Source of the DNA: Vibrio neonatus
GTDB lineage: Bacteria > Pseudomonadota > Gammaproteobacteria > Enterobacterales > Vibrionaceae
NCBI RefSeq assembly: GCF_024346975.1
Contig: NZ_AP024885.1
Span: 1,240,001-1,304,000, forward strand
Direction of reading: 5' to 3'
DNA length: 64,000 nucleotides
The position numbers and the translations under genes are program-made. The notes beneath the pieces were generated by a model. The model saw only the letters and a list, made by a program, of their open reading frames with translations, did no database searches and had not been told where the DNA came from. This document shows, piece by piece, positions 29,207-37,625 of the stretch (within the stretch, counting starts at the first letter, position 1; every line of letters begins with the position of its first letter).

Positions 29207-30259
29207 ATGATGAATAAAGCGTATCAATGGGCCTTGTATCTTGTGCTTGGTTTAAGTGCAGTTTTTGCTGTGTTTTTGGTGGTGAGTGACAACGTTGCTC
29301 CATTTACCACCCAAGCTCAATTACATATCCCGACCAGTCGCATTGCGGCAGAAGTGTCTGCTCCCGTGATTGAATTAGCGGTTGAGAACGGACAGAAAGT
29401 GAAGAAAGGGGACTTGCTAGTTCGTTTAGATTCAGCTCGTTACCAACTCGCGTTGACACAGGCTCAAGCCAATTTAGTAGAGGCTGAACAAACCTATCAA
29501 GCCAACAAACAGCATCTAAACAGTGCATTAGCTGCGCTTCGTCAGCGTCAGCAAGAGGCGAGCAATGCACAGCGTAAAATAAAGCGTAATGATCGATTAA
29601 TTGCTCGCAAGCTAATTAGCCAAGAAGCGTATGACGATAGTCATGCCAGTTTAGTCGTGCATCAACAAGCGGTGGAATCGGCGCGCGCACAAGTGGCGCA
29701 AATTAAAGCTGAGTTGGTACAAAGCAGTGATAACGGAGCATTGGCCGTTGCTCGCGCTCGTGTTGAATTAGCAAAGTTAGATCTTAAAAAGACCACAATC
29801 TTAGCGCCAGTAGATGGCGTGATCAGTAACTTGAATTTAAATTCGGGGACTTATGTGAACGCGGGGACACCAGTGTTGTTCTTAGTGGACAGAAATCACG
29901 CGTGGGTAAATGCCGACTTTAATGAAAAAGGTTTAGCAAAATTAACCAAAGGTACAGATGTACGTTTAGTGTTTGATGCGCTACCAGGTGAGGTTCATAG
30001 AGGTGAAATTCAAGGTAAGGAACTTGCAATACATGATGCAAGCAGTGACAACAACGGATTGGCGCGCGTAGTCAATGATGATCACTGGATTCGCGATCAA
30101 CAAAAAGTGCGTACTCAAGTTTCCCTCTCTGATTTAGACAGTTCGGCACTGTTCTCTGGTTCAAAAGTGAGTGTGATGGTGGTTTCTAACACATCAACTT
30201 GGGATTGCCTAGGCAGCACTTGGATGGGATTTTTAGCTCATCTGCGATACCTAGTGTAA
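29207..30259 (+). CDS. HlyD/EmrA-type membrane fusion protein
   Basis: 350 aa. One N-terminal membrane helix (residues ~9-28), a lipoyl half-motif (AEVSAPVIELAVENGQKVKKGDLL), a long coiled-coil hairpin (residues ~80-180), then the second lipoyl half (TTILAPVDGVISNLNLNSG) and a beta-barrel domain. Periplasmic adaptor that links an inner-membrane pump to an outer-membrane channel. Its partner is the DUF2955 protein 29 nt downstream. Confidence 0.9.
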   Translation: MMNKAYQWALYLVLGLSAVFAVFLVVSDNVAPFTTQAQLHIPTSRIAAEVSAPVIELAVENGQKVKKGDLLVRLDSARYQLALTQAQANLVEAEQTYQANKQHLNSALAALRQRQQEASNAQRKIKRNDRLIARKLISQEAYDDSHASLVVHQQAVESARAQVAQIKAELVQSSDNGALAVARARVELAKLDLKKTTILAPVDGVISNLNLNSGTYVNAGTPVLFLVDRNHAWVNADFNEKGLAKLTKGTDVRLVFDALPGEVHRGEIQGKELAIHDASSDNNGLARVVNDDHWIRDQQKVRTQVSLSDLDSSALFSGSKVSVMVVSNTSTWDCLGSTWMGFLAHLRYLV

Positions 30260-30288
30260 GACAACGAACGTAAGAACGGGGGGCAGAA

Positions 30289-31302
30289 ATGAGTAATATT
30301 ATACGTGGTGATATTAAGTGGTCTGAAGTGATATGGATGGTTTCCATTGTGTCACTAGGAATGCTTTCGCAATTGTGGCTACAACTGGATATAGCGGCTT
30401 ATCTTGCGTTATATCCGGTCATGGCGGCGACCAAACTTAACGATTATTCTATGCAAGGGATATTAAAAGCATTCTTGCCCATCTTACTCGTAGCATGCGT
30501 TGCATTATTGGTGGATCAACTGTTTGGCTCACATCCATTTGTGGTTTGGGGAATCAGTTTGTGGGTGTTTGATTGTGCAAGACGCTGGGCTGATACTCCC
30601 GCTAAATTGGGGCAAATTTATATACCGTTATTAAACTGGTTTTTAGTGATTGTGTTTGCTCAGCACGCTCCGATACCTATGACACACTGGGTGCGCGATA
30701 TTGCCGTTAGCATGGTGACCACAATAGTGGTGGTGCGTTTTGTCATGCTCTTTATGTCACCGCCAAAAGCCAGTTCACCACCGCCTATGCAGGCTAGAAA
30801 AGTGACCTATCAGCAGCGTCTTATTTATGTCGTTATGTTGGGATCAGGTTTAGCATTTTTAATGATGGTTAACTTAATTGCTGCCACATTTTGTATGATG
30901 CCGGTAATTATTGCCGCAGCCCAAAGCGAAAAAGCCATTTATCAAATGATCGTAAAAACCTGTTTGCATGCCCACGTTGGTGGATGTGCTTTGGCGATGG
31001 TATTTGTGACTCTATTAGCCGGGGAGCACGTTCATAACCTTGTTTATATCATAGGTTTGACACTGCTCGTGCTGTTGATTGCGGTATGGATTAGCGGCAG
31101 TAGAGCAGGGGTTAAAGCGTTACATACTGAAGCTATGCTGGGAACTATGTTACCCTTACAACTTTATGTATCAGCGACGGATTTAGGTTTGCAAGACACC
31201 TATTTTCGAGGTGAATTAATGCTGATGGTGTTGGCATTGTTAGTCGTCAGCCAAGGAATTATATATGGAAAATCAACCAGCCTTGTCAATCACGGGCATT
31301 GA
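30289..31302 (+). CDS. DUF2955 inner-membrane protein (FUSC/AaeB-like)
   Basis: 337 aa with about ten hydrophobic segments in two groups separated by a short Pro-rich loop (MSPPKASSPPPMQ near residue 160), the plan of aromatic-acid exporter/FUSC-type proteins. DUF2955 proteins are regularly encoded beside HlyD adaptors, and here the pair is probably a small-molecule exporter. Substrate unknown. The 3' end overlaps the MarR gene by 38 bp. Confidence 0.85.
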   Translation: MSNIIRGDIKWSEVIWMVSIVSLGMLSQLWLQLDIAAYLALYPVMAATKLNDYSMQGILKAFLPILLVACVALLVDQLFGSHPFVVWGISLWVFDCARRWADTPAKLGQIYIPLLNWFLVIVFAQHAPIPMTHWVRDIAVSMVTTIVVVRFVMLFMSPPKASSPPPMQARKVTYQQRLIYVVMLGSGLAFLMMVNLIAATFCMMPVIIAAAQSEKAIYQMIVKTCLHAHVGGCALAMVFVTLLAGEHVHNLVYIIGLTLLVLLIAVWISGSRAGVKALHTEAMLGTMLPLQLYVSATDLGLQDTYFRGELMLMVLALLVVSQGIIYGKSTSLVNHGH

Positions 31303-31732
31303 TAAATTAGATTCAAACCCTTTGTTTTTAATGGGGTTTGCTTATAAACAGTTTCGTTCAAAAATTGCGCTTGAGCTCTCTAGTGCATCGCATATTTCGC
31401 TGGAAATGTATGGAGCGCTTAAAGTATTGAGCACCAATGGTATGCTCACACAGCAAGAGCTATCTGATTTGTTGTTACGCCACCGCTCGGTGACAAAACG
31501 TTTAGTGGATAATGCGATAAAGCTTGAGTTAGTCGTGGCAAGCAAAAGTGACACAAACAAAAAAGTGAAACTATTGGCTCTGACACCACTTGGGCAACAA
31601 ACGGTTGTTGATTGTGCACCTATTGTGGATAGCGTTTCGGCGCAGTTTCAACAAAGTCTTACCGCGCAAGAGTCTAAGCAATTGACCGACTTACTGGCAA
31701 AGTTAGTGAAAACGGACGAATTTGTGGATTAA
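31265..31732 (+). CDS. MarR-family transcriptional regulator
   Basis: 155 aa with a central winged helix (ISLEMYGALKVLSTNGMLTQQELSDLLLRHRSVTKRLVDNAI). Third gene of the efflux operon, its start inside the DUF2955 gene, implying translational coupling. Likely represses the operon through the palindrome at 29143-29164 and releases it when the exported compound binds (inference). Confidence 0.88.
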   Translation: MENQPALSITGIDKLDSNPLFLMGFAYKQFRSKIALELSSASHISLEMYGALKVLSTNGMLTQQELSDLLLRHRSVTKRLVDNAIKLELVVASKSDTNKKVKLLALTPLGQQTVVDCAPIVDSVSAQFQQSLTAQESKQLTDLLAKLVKTDEFVD

Positions 31733-31887
31733 TCGTCCGTTATGAAAGCGCTCATTTTTAAAGTGCCCAAAGCTGGGTAAGCATCAATGATGTATTGTGC
31801 GGGGAAGAGTTCTGCCTAACGTGATTTTGCAGTGAGATGTCGACATGTTCTCTGCCTTTTCTAGCGCAATGGCACTAGATAAGTGAA

Positions 31888-32496
31888 TTATTTTATCTGG
31901 TAGGCCGCCACAAATTGCTGTACGGCGCAGTTAATGACAATGCGCTGCGTAGTTACATCTGGTGGCGGGGTATGTGCCATTAATTGCGGCCAAAATATGA
32001 TTGATTTTAAACTGGCAATAAACTGCTCTGAAGCAATAGCAGGATGCTCCACCTTCAATTGCTTAGCGTTAATGCCTTGCTCTATCCATTGTGTCATTCC
32101 GTTGGCGCTTTCAAGAGATTCAAGCTTCTCCATCAATACATTCGCCAGTGCTTTTGAACCCATACATTCGCGCATAACCATGCGAGTTACAGCGATAAAG
32201 GGGGCTGAGCACAGTAGTTTGACTTCTTTTTCTGCAATGTCGGTTAATTGCTCGGTGAGTGATTGAGTTTGCTCGAAGGCAATATCACTGAGCACTGTAA
32301 TGCTTGATAATAGTCGCTCAATGATGACAGAAAATAGGCTTTCTTTGGTTGGGTAATATTTGTAAAGGGTACGTTTTGATACGGCAGCTTTTTTTGCAAT
32401 CGCTTCCATACTTGCTTGATCTAACCCTTTTTCAGAAAAAATTTCGATAGCGGCACAGATAATATTTTCTTGTTTAATTTCAGCAAGTTTAGCCAT
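31888..32496 (-). CDS. TetR/AcrR-family transcriptional regulator
   Basis: 202 aa from the ATG at 32496, preceded by AGGAG; the longer frame from 32529 would be translated from the operator itself. N-terminal helix-turn-helix (AAIEIFSEKGLDQASMEAIAKKAAVSKRTLYKYYPTKE region, residues ~12-48) and a helical ligand domain. Diverges from the metallo-hydrolase gene across 116 bp containing a long palindrome. Confidence 0.92.
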   Translation of the reverse strand: MAKLAEIKQENIICAAIEIFSEKGLDQASMEAIAKKAAVSKRTLYKYYPTKESLFSVIIERLLSSITVLSDIAFEQTQSLTEQLTDIAEKEVKLLCSAPFIAVTRMVMRECMGSKALANVLMEKLESLESANGMTQWIEQGINAKQLKVEHPAIASEQFIASLKSIIFWPQLMAHTPPPDVTTQRIVINCAVQQFVAAYQIK

Positions 32497-32522
32497 AACA
32501 GCGGCTCCTTTTAGAGAAAGCG

Positions 32523-32602
32523 AAAGCATAAAAGTAAACGTTGCTGTTTACTTTTATGCTTTCAAGGGTATGCTTAAAGTATACACCACTGTTTACTTTT
32601 AA
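32523..32602. promoter_or_regulatory. TetR operator region between divergent genes
   Basis: A perfect inverted repeat with 17-nt arms (32523-32539 and 32546-32562) and a 6-nt spacer; the core of each arm is AGTAAAC/GTTTACT. A third half-site CTGTTTACTTTTA lies at 32590-32602 beside the metallo-hydrolase start. A looser palindrome GTATGCTTAAAGTATAC sits between them (32569-32585). Placement covers both divergent promoters, so the TetR protein probably represses itself and the hydrolase. Confidence 0.8.
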
Positions 32603-32612
32603 GGCTAGCTTA

Positions 32613-33776
32613 ATGAATTCACAATTAACTTCATCATTAAATACCATTATTAAAAGCATTCGATTGACGCTAGATGATAAGCGAGCACAACGCATACAAA
32701 GTGAACAAATACGTCAAACCCGCATCGAACACTCGCCGCAATTTATGAATGGCCGAGTAAAATCGAACATACCTTCAGTGGAAACAGACGATAGTTTCTT
32801 CGGTTTATTGTGGAAGTTTTTCAGCACTCGCAGTCAATATAAACCGAAGCATGCTTTGCCATATCAGGCCGTAGACACCAATAAATTGCAAAGCCGAAGC
32901 CAAGCATTACGCGTGACATGGTTAGGGCATTCATCGCTGTTTATTGAAGTAGACAAGCAGCGGATCTTAATCGATCCCGTATTTGAATACGCAGCCCCAC
33001 GTTTTTCGTCTCGACTTTTTAAGCGCAATGTTGCAGCGCCTGTTAGCAAAGAGGCATTATCACTGCCGGATGTGATTTTGATTTCTCATAATCATTATGA
33101 TCATTTAGAAGAGTCAACAGTCAGATATTACGCGAGTAAAAACGTGATGTTTTATGTGCCACTTGGAGTGGGACGTTATCTAGAAAAGTGGGGGATTAAT
33201 CCTGACAGTATCCAAGAATTTGATTGGTGGGAAGAGCAGGTATTAAATGGCGTGCAGATAATGGCCACACCTGCAAATCATAACTCGGCAAGAGGCTTAT
33301 TTGATGGCAATAAAACCTTATGGGCGTCTTGGGTTATTAAAGCAGAGTCAGGCAGTGTATTTTACAGTGGTGATACTGCTTATGGTGCGCACTTCAAAGC
33401 CATTGGCGACAAGTTAGGCCCATTTGACCTAACATTTATGGAAGTTGCCGCAAACGTAAAAGGTGGCAAGCGTTTCCCCGTAGAGGCATGGGGGCACATG
33501 CAAGCCTCACATACCATGCAGGCCCATTTAGATGTGCAAGGCGATAAACTTTTCCCTGTGCATTGGTCTACTTATGAGTTATTTATGCACCAATGGGACG
33601 AACCTGTGAACGATCTTATCGGTGAGGCGCAAAAGACCAGTATTGAATTAGTGACTCCTTTTATTGGTCAATCTGTCGATTTTTCGAAACCGATTTCTAG
33701 CCACTACTGGTGGCAAGAAAGCAGTAAAGTCCAAAATGAGATAGATGATTCATTATGTTTGATCAAAGCGCGTTGA
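32613..33776 (+). CDS. Metallo-beta-lactamase-fold hydrolase (UlaG/NAPE-PLD-like)
   Basis: 387 aa from ATG 32613; the upstream ATG at 32541 lies inside the operator. The MBL metal site is visible: HSSLFIEVD, LIDPVF, SHNHYDH (HxHxDH) near residue 165, NHNSARG, YSGDT, and a final HW. Resembles NAPE-PLD/UlaG-like phosphodiesterases or lactonases; the substrate is not evident. Likely controlled by the divergent TetR regulator. Confidence 0.88.
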   Translation: MNSQLTSSLNTIIKSIRLTLDDKRAQRIQSEQIRQTRIEHSPQFMNGRVKSNIPSVETDDSFFGLLWKFFSTRSQYKPKHALPYQAVDTNKLQSRSQALRVTWLGHSSLFIEVDKQRILIDPVFEYAAPRFSSRLFKRNVAAPVSKEALSLPDVILISHNHYDHLEESTVRYYASKNVMFYVPLGVGRYLEKWGINPDSIQEFDWWEEQVLNGVQIMATPANHNSARGLFDGNKTLWASWVIKAESGSVFYSGDTAYGAHFKAIGDKLGPFDLTFMEVAANVKGGKRFPVEAWGHMQASHTMQAHLDVQGDKLFPVHWSTYELFMHQWDEPVNDLIGEAQKTSIELVTPFIGQSVDFSKPISSHYWWQESSKVQNEIDDSLCLIKAR

Positions 33777-33857
33777 TGAAAAAGAGCCTTTATTGTTAGA
33801 CCTGATCAAAAGTGAGGATTATGCTAGCGTATTCGCTTTAGCTTTTAGGACGGTTTC

Positions 33858-34508
33858 ATGTCTCAAATTTATCAAATGGATGCCGTAGAGTGGTTGAAGA
33901 CTTTGCCAGATGCCAGCGTCGATCTTTTTATCACCGATCCACCTTATGAGTCTTTGGAAAAACATCGGAAAATTGGCACCACAACTAGACTGAAAGAAAG
34001 TAAATCGTCGAGCAATCAGTGGTTTGGTATTTTTCCGAATACGCGTTTTGCAGAGTTGTTTACGCAAATCTATCGCGTCTTAAAGAAAAACTCGCATTTC
34101 TATCTGTTCTGCGACCAAGAAACCATGTTCATCGTAAAACCCATCGCAGAACAATTAGGCTTTAAATTTTGGAAGCCTATTGTGTGGGACAAATGTGCTA
34201 TTGGCATGGGTTATCACTATCGCGCACGCTATGAATTCATTCTGTTTTTCGAAAAAGGAAAACGAAAACTCAACGATTTAAGCATCCCGGATGTGTTACA
34301 ACACAAACGCGTGTGGCGAGGCTATCCGACCGAAAAACCAGTCGAATTATTAGAAGTGCTGATCAAACAAAGCTCATCAGAAAACGAAGTCGTTGCCGAT
34401 TCCTTTTTCGGCTCCGGCACAACCCTAATCGCCGCCAACAATCTCTCAAGACAATACCTAGGTTGCGACATCTCCGACTCCGCCCACCACCACTTCAACC
34501 ACCGATAG
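33858..34508 (+). CDS. Orphan DNA methyltransferase (N6-adenine/N4-cytosine type)
   Basis: 216 aa. DPPY catalytic motif near residue 33 (LFITDPPYES) precedes the SAM-binding motif FFGSGTT near residue 187, the order of beta-class methyltransferases. PTEKP precedes motif I as in that class. No restriction endonuclease gene is adjacent, so it is an orphan: regulatory or protective methylation. The stop TAG is directly followed by repeat R4. Target sequence cannot be read from the gene. Confidence 0.85.
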   Translation: MSQIYQMDAVEWLKTLPDASVDLFITDPPYESLEKHRKIGTTTRLKESKSSSNQWFGIFPNTRFAELFTQIYRVLKKNSHFYLFCDQETMFIVKPIAEQLGFKFWKPIVWDKCAIGMGYHYRARYEFILFFEKGKRKLNDLSIPDVLQHKRVWRGYPTEKPVELLEVLIKQSSSENEVVADSFFGSGTTLIAANNLSRQYLGCDISDSAHHHFNHR

Positions 34509-34535
34509 TTGCGGGGTCAGGTCTTGAAATTTGCA
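34509..34535. repeat. GGGGTCAGGTC repeat, copy R4 (single arm)
   Basis: One full arm (TTGCGGGGTCAGGTC ... TTTGCA) immediately after the methyltransferase stop codon; no second arm follows. Confidence 0.9.
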
Positions 34536-34638
34536 GCGCAAGATACATTAAATAGCCATCTATCAAATAGTTAGAATATTAGCTTTAAGAAAATAACTGC
34601 CAAGACAGGTAGTCAGAACAAAGATAAAAAGGAACACA

Positions 34639-35070
34639 ATGTCAGATTTTGCAGAAGAAAATAGCCGTAGATTTATCGCAGTACTAAATAAGAAAATGGA
34701 TCTAGGACGAACGTTAAATGTGTTAGGTCACATCAGTGTCGGATTATCAAATAGTCTGGACGCCAGTGAAACGGGTTATGTTGATTACCATGATAAAGAC
34801 GGCAATATTCACCCTAACTTATCGCATTTCCCATTTATTGTACTTAAAGCTGATAACTCCAATAAAATCAGAAAGGTAAGAGAAGAAGCGCTTGCTAGAG
34901 GAATCAAGTTTGTCGATTTCACAAGCACAATGATTGATGGCGGTTCTGAGGTTCAGCAACAAGTCACAAACGACACAGCAGAAGCTGATTTAGAGTACTT
35001 AGGTATTTCATTGTTTGGTAACACTGAAGAGCTTCGTGAGTTCACCAAAAAATTCAGCCTGTATCGATAG
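34639..35070 (+). CDS. DUF2000-family protein
   Basis: 143 aa. RFIAVLNKKMDLGRTLNVLGHISVGL at the start and the GGSEVQQQVTNDTAEADLEYLGISLFG stretch near the end fit the DUF2000 family (peptidyl-tRNA-hydrolase-like fold, function unknown). Aggaacaca precedes the ATG. Single-gene unit ending 5 nt before repeat R5. Confidence 0.8.
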   Translation: MSDFAEENSRRFIAVLNKKMDLGRTLNVLGHISVGLSNSLDASETGYVDYHDKDGNIHPNLSHFPFIVLKADNSNKIRKVREEALARGIKFVDFTSTMIDGGSEVQQQVTNDTAEADLEYLGISLFGNTEELREFTKKFSLYR

Positions 35071-35075
35071 ATAAA

Positions 35076-35172
35076 GTGGGGTCAGGTCTTGATATTTGCA
35101 TATGCTGGTCGCAATGCGATCTTTCTTCAATTTTAAAGAGAATTAATTATGCAAATTTCAAGACCTGACCCC
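35076..35172. repeat. GGGGTCAGGTC repeat, copy R5 (arms 49 nt apart)
   Basis: Left arm 35076-35100 (one base variant, TGATATTTGCA) and right arm 35150-35172 in inverted orientation, separated by 49 nt of unrelated AT-rich DNA. The arrangement looks like a tiny 97-bp element with 23-bp terminal inverted repeats, unlike the tight hairpins R7 and R8. Confidence 0.88.
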
Positions 35173-35222
35173 ATATATATTAAGTGGCATAATAGAGTTT
35201 CTCTTGTATTTAAGGAATTGTA

Positions 35223-35684
35223 ATGAGCGAGCAAAACACAGCCGAATTAACATTTAGTGCGTTTCAAAAAGCGTTAAACACGAACCGCATTGATGTTGCA
35301 AAAGGTGAATTGAATTCAGATATGTTAGTTTATTTGGATCAACCTGAAGGGGAAACTCGTTACACCTATGCACTAATGGCCTCGGGCACTCGCGTAAAAG
35401 CGCTTTGTGTTGCTACGGTAAAAGAATCTGCAGTAGATAATCTTAGTTTAGAAGTGGAAGTGGCTACTTTTCATAAGTTTCGTCAACAAGGTCATGCGAC
35501 TGCGGTACTTGAAAAAGCATTAGCTGAGTTGAAAAATGGCTTATCACGTAACAGCATTGATTCGTTTTCTATTACTTTAAATGTAGATAGCGATAATGTT
35601 GCTGGCCATGCTTTCTGCAAAAAGTTTGCGGATGAGGTTAAAGATACTGACACAGGTAAATCTTACTTTAAGAAAGTGAGCTAA
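35223..35684 (+). CDS. GNAT-like acetyltransferase
   Basis: 153 aa. A divergent GNAT fold is suggested by FRQQGHATAVLEKALAEL near residue 85 (Q/RxxGxA loop followed by a helix) and LNVDSDNVAGHAFCKKF near residue 125 (the N-x-x-A helix). No closer family recognised. Monocistronic between repeats R5 and R6. AAGGAATTGTA precedes the ATG. Confidence 0.65.
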   Translation: MSEQNTAELTFSAFQKALNTNRIDVAKGELNSDMLVYLDQPEGETRYTYALMASGTRVKALCVATVKESAVDNLSLEVEVATFHKFRQQGHATAVLEKALAELKNGLSRNSIDSFSITLNVDSDNVAGHAFCKKFADEVKDTDTGKSYFKKVS

Positions 35685-35737
35685 ATCAGTTGTTTGCAGG
35701 TTCATTAAATTCATACAAAGTGGCTATGTGGTGAACG

Positions 35738-35760
35738 TGCAAATTTCAAGACCTGACCCT
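35738..35760. repeat. GGGGTCAGGTC repeat, copy R6 (single arm)
   Basis: One inverted arm TGCAAATTTCAAGACCTGACCC with the last base changed to T, 21 nt before the ASCH gene start and 53 nt after the previous stop. Confidence 0.85.
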
Positions 35761-35781
35761 TTATATTTAGGATAATGTTTC

Positions 35782-36246
35782 ATGGATGAACAATCACAGC
35801 AGTATTTAAATCAGTATCTGGGTTCATTGTCGGAGTTGGAGCGCGATAAATATAGCTCATTCAGCTCTGATTATTTTTGCGGTGATGAAGTGAATGCCAA
35901 TGTATGTGCAGAACTGATTCGTACTGGCGTAAAAACGGCGACATGCAGTTTGGCTGCTTGGTATGACTCTGATGATGAGCCAATGCCAAGTGTAGGACAC
36001 CTGCAAGTGGTGCTTAATTGGCAACAGCAACCCGTTTGTATTGTTGAAATAGACTCAGTGGAAACATGTCGATATAACGAAGTGACTGCAGAGTTTGCCT
36101 TTGCCGAAGGAGAGGGGGATCGCTCGTTAGCATCTTGGCGAGAAACCCACTGGCAGTTCTTTTCTGGTGAATGTGCAGAGCTCAATATTACGCCTAATGA
36201 TGATATGCTATTGGTTTTAGAGCGTTTCCATGTAGTGTATGAGTAA
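35782..36246 (+). CDS. ASCH-domain protein
   Basis: 154 aa. GVKTATCSLAAWYDSDDEPMPSVGHLQVV (K-T-A-T-C/S motif) and CIVEIDSVETCRYNEVTAEFAFAEGEGDRSL are hallmarks of the ASCH (PUA-like, DUF984) family, which includes RNA-binding proteins and N4-acetylcytidine amidohydrolases. Reaction here uncertain. Stand-alone gene. Confidence 0.85.
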   Translation: MDEQSQQYLNQYLGSLSELERDKYSSFSSDYFCGDEVNANVCAELIRTGVKTATCSLAAWYDSDDEPMPSVGHLQVVLNWQQQPVCIVEIDSVETCRYNEVTAEFAFAEGEGDRSLASWRETHWQFFSGECAELNITPNDDMLLVLERFHVVYE

Positions 36247-36307
36247 CGTCATCACAAATAGTCCCATATAAACAACTTCCACATCTACGCCAGTAAGGAT
36301 ACGGCTA

Positions 36308-36919
36308 ATGAAACCTTCGCAAATAGAAAAAGCTTACGATCAAATTACGCACTTATGGGAAAGTGAGACATTTGATCGCTCAAATGGCATCGAACAGCAT
36401 AAAAAAGCGATCTCATTTACGAGTAATAAAAGAAAAGCATTAGATATTGGCTGTGGATGCACAGGACGTTTTATCGAGTTGCTTTTAGAGGAAGGCTTTA
36501 CGCCTTCGGGTATCGATATATCGTCTAAAATGCTAAAAATCGCAGGGAAAAGACATCCTAACGTTGATTTTACACATGCTGATATCTGTGAGATTGAATT
36601 AGAAGATAAGTACGATTTCATTACTGCATGGGACAGCATCTGGCACATACCTCTTGCCGAGCAACGTAATGTCATAAGCAAGATCGTGGCAAGTTTAAAT
36701 GAAGGCGGTGTGTTCATTTTTTCCTTTGGCGGTTTAACCGAAGAAGGCCACCACACAAATAGCGTAATGGGACCTGAAGTCTATTATTCATCCCTTGGTA
36801 CTAACGGCTTTTTGAGCTTATTCCTAGAATTAGGATGCGTTATTCGCCATCTCGAATTTGACCAATACCCCGAACTTCACACCTACCTTATCGTAGAAAA
36901 GTGCGGGGTCAGGTCTTGA
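36308..36919 (+). CDS. Class I SAM-dependent methyltransferase with repeat-derived C-terminus
   Basis: 203 aa. Motif I is KALDIGCGCTGRF near residue 45, followed by GIDISSKMLKIA (motif II acidic loop) and a DICEIELEDKYDFITAWDSIWHI segment. Substrate unknown. The last residues ...CGVRS and the TGA stop are encoded by the first arm of repeat R7, so the original C-terminus was replaced or extended when the repeat inserted (inference). Confidence 0.85.
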   Translation: MKPSQIEKAYDQITHLWESETFDRSNGIEQHKKAISFTSNKRKALDIGCGCTGRFIELLLEEGFTPSGIDISSKMLKIAGKRHPNVDFTHADICEIELEDKYDFITAWDSIWHIPLAEQRNVISKIVASLNEGGVFIFSFGGLTEEGHHTNSVMGPEVYYSSLGTNGFLSLFLELGCVIRHLEFDQYPELHTYLIVEKCGVRS

Positions 36920-36953
36920 AATTTGCATGCAAATTTCAAGACCTGACCCCGCA
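36902..36953. repeat. GGGGTCAGGTC repeat, copy R7 (perfect 52-nt palindrome)
   Basis: Two 26-nt arms, exact reverse complements with no spacer (36902-36927 and 36928-36953). Its left arm codes for GVRS-stop of the methyltransferase. On the far side it ends GCAATAAA, close to the GST ribosome site. Confidence 0.96.
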
Positions 36954-36984
36954 ATAAAACGGCCCCTTTATAAAGGAATAGATA

Positions 36985-37590
36985 ATGAAAGTATATGGAG
37001 ATTTACAATCTGGGAATTGCTTGAAAGTTAAGATGTTATTGTCATTTTTACAGATTGAACATGAGTGGATCCATGTTGATATCTTAAATGGTGAGTCAAA
37101 AACAGATTCTTTCTTGACGAAATTTCCGAATGGAAAAATTCCTGCAGTGGAATTGGATGACGGGCGTTATTTATGTGAATCTAACGCCATTTTAGGCTTC
37201 TTTGCTGAAGATACATCTCTTTTGCCTCATGATAGCTTTCAGAAAGCAAAAGTCTATGAATGGCTGTTCTTTGAGCAGTACAGTCATGAACCCTATATTG
37301 CGGTTGCGCGTTTTATTCAAAAGTATCTAGGTATGCCAGAGGAAAGAAGGGATGAGTATTTGTCGCTTCAAGCAGGGGGAAATAAAGCCCTGCAGCTAAT
37401 GGACAATCAATTGAGTCAGACGACATACCTTGTTGGCAATGAAATGACGATAGCCGATATCGCCTTGTATGCCTACAGCCATATTGCAGATGAAGGTGGA
37501 TTTGATCTCAATCGATATCCTGCGGTGCAGCGTTGGTGTCGCCAAATTCAATCGATGCCTAGATATGTTGGAATTGGGGTCAGGTCTTGA
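36985..37590 (+). CDS. Glutathione S-transferase with repeat-derived C-terminus
   Basis: 201 aa. Thioredoxin-like N-domain (MKVYGDLQSGNCLKVKMLLSF; GKIPAVELDDGRYLCESNAIL with cis-Pro and the ES that binds glutathione) and helical C-domain with TIADIALYAYSH (N-capping box). Conjugates glutathione to electrophiles, or has a related thiol role. The end ...IGVRS-stop is again supplied by a repeat arm (R8), exactly as in the preceding methyltransferase. Confidence 0.92.
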   Translation: MKVYGDLQSGNCLKVKMLLSFLQIEHEWIHVDILNGESKTDSFLTKFPNGKIPAVELDDGRYLCESNAILGFFAEDTSLLPHDSFQKAKVYEWLFFEQYSHEPYIAVARFIQKYLGMPEERRDEYLSLQAGGNKALQLMDNQLSQTTYLVGNEMTIADIALYAYSHIADEGGFDLNRYPAVQRWCRQIQSMPRYVGIGVRS

Positions 37591-37624
37591 AATTTGCATG
37601 CAAATTTCAAGACCTGACCCCGCA
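37576..37624. repeat. GGGGTCAGGTC repeat, copy R8 (perfect hairpin)
   Basis: Arms 37576-37598 and 37599-37621 are exact complements, followed by GCA. It lies between the convergent GST and pullulanase genes: the GST stop is inside it and the pullulanase stop (37626-37628) is 1 nt beyond it. Confidence 0.96.
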
Positions 37625-37625
37625 A

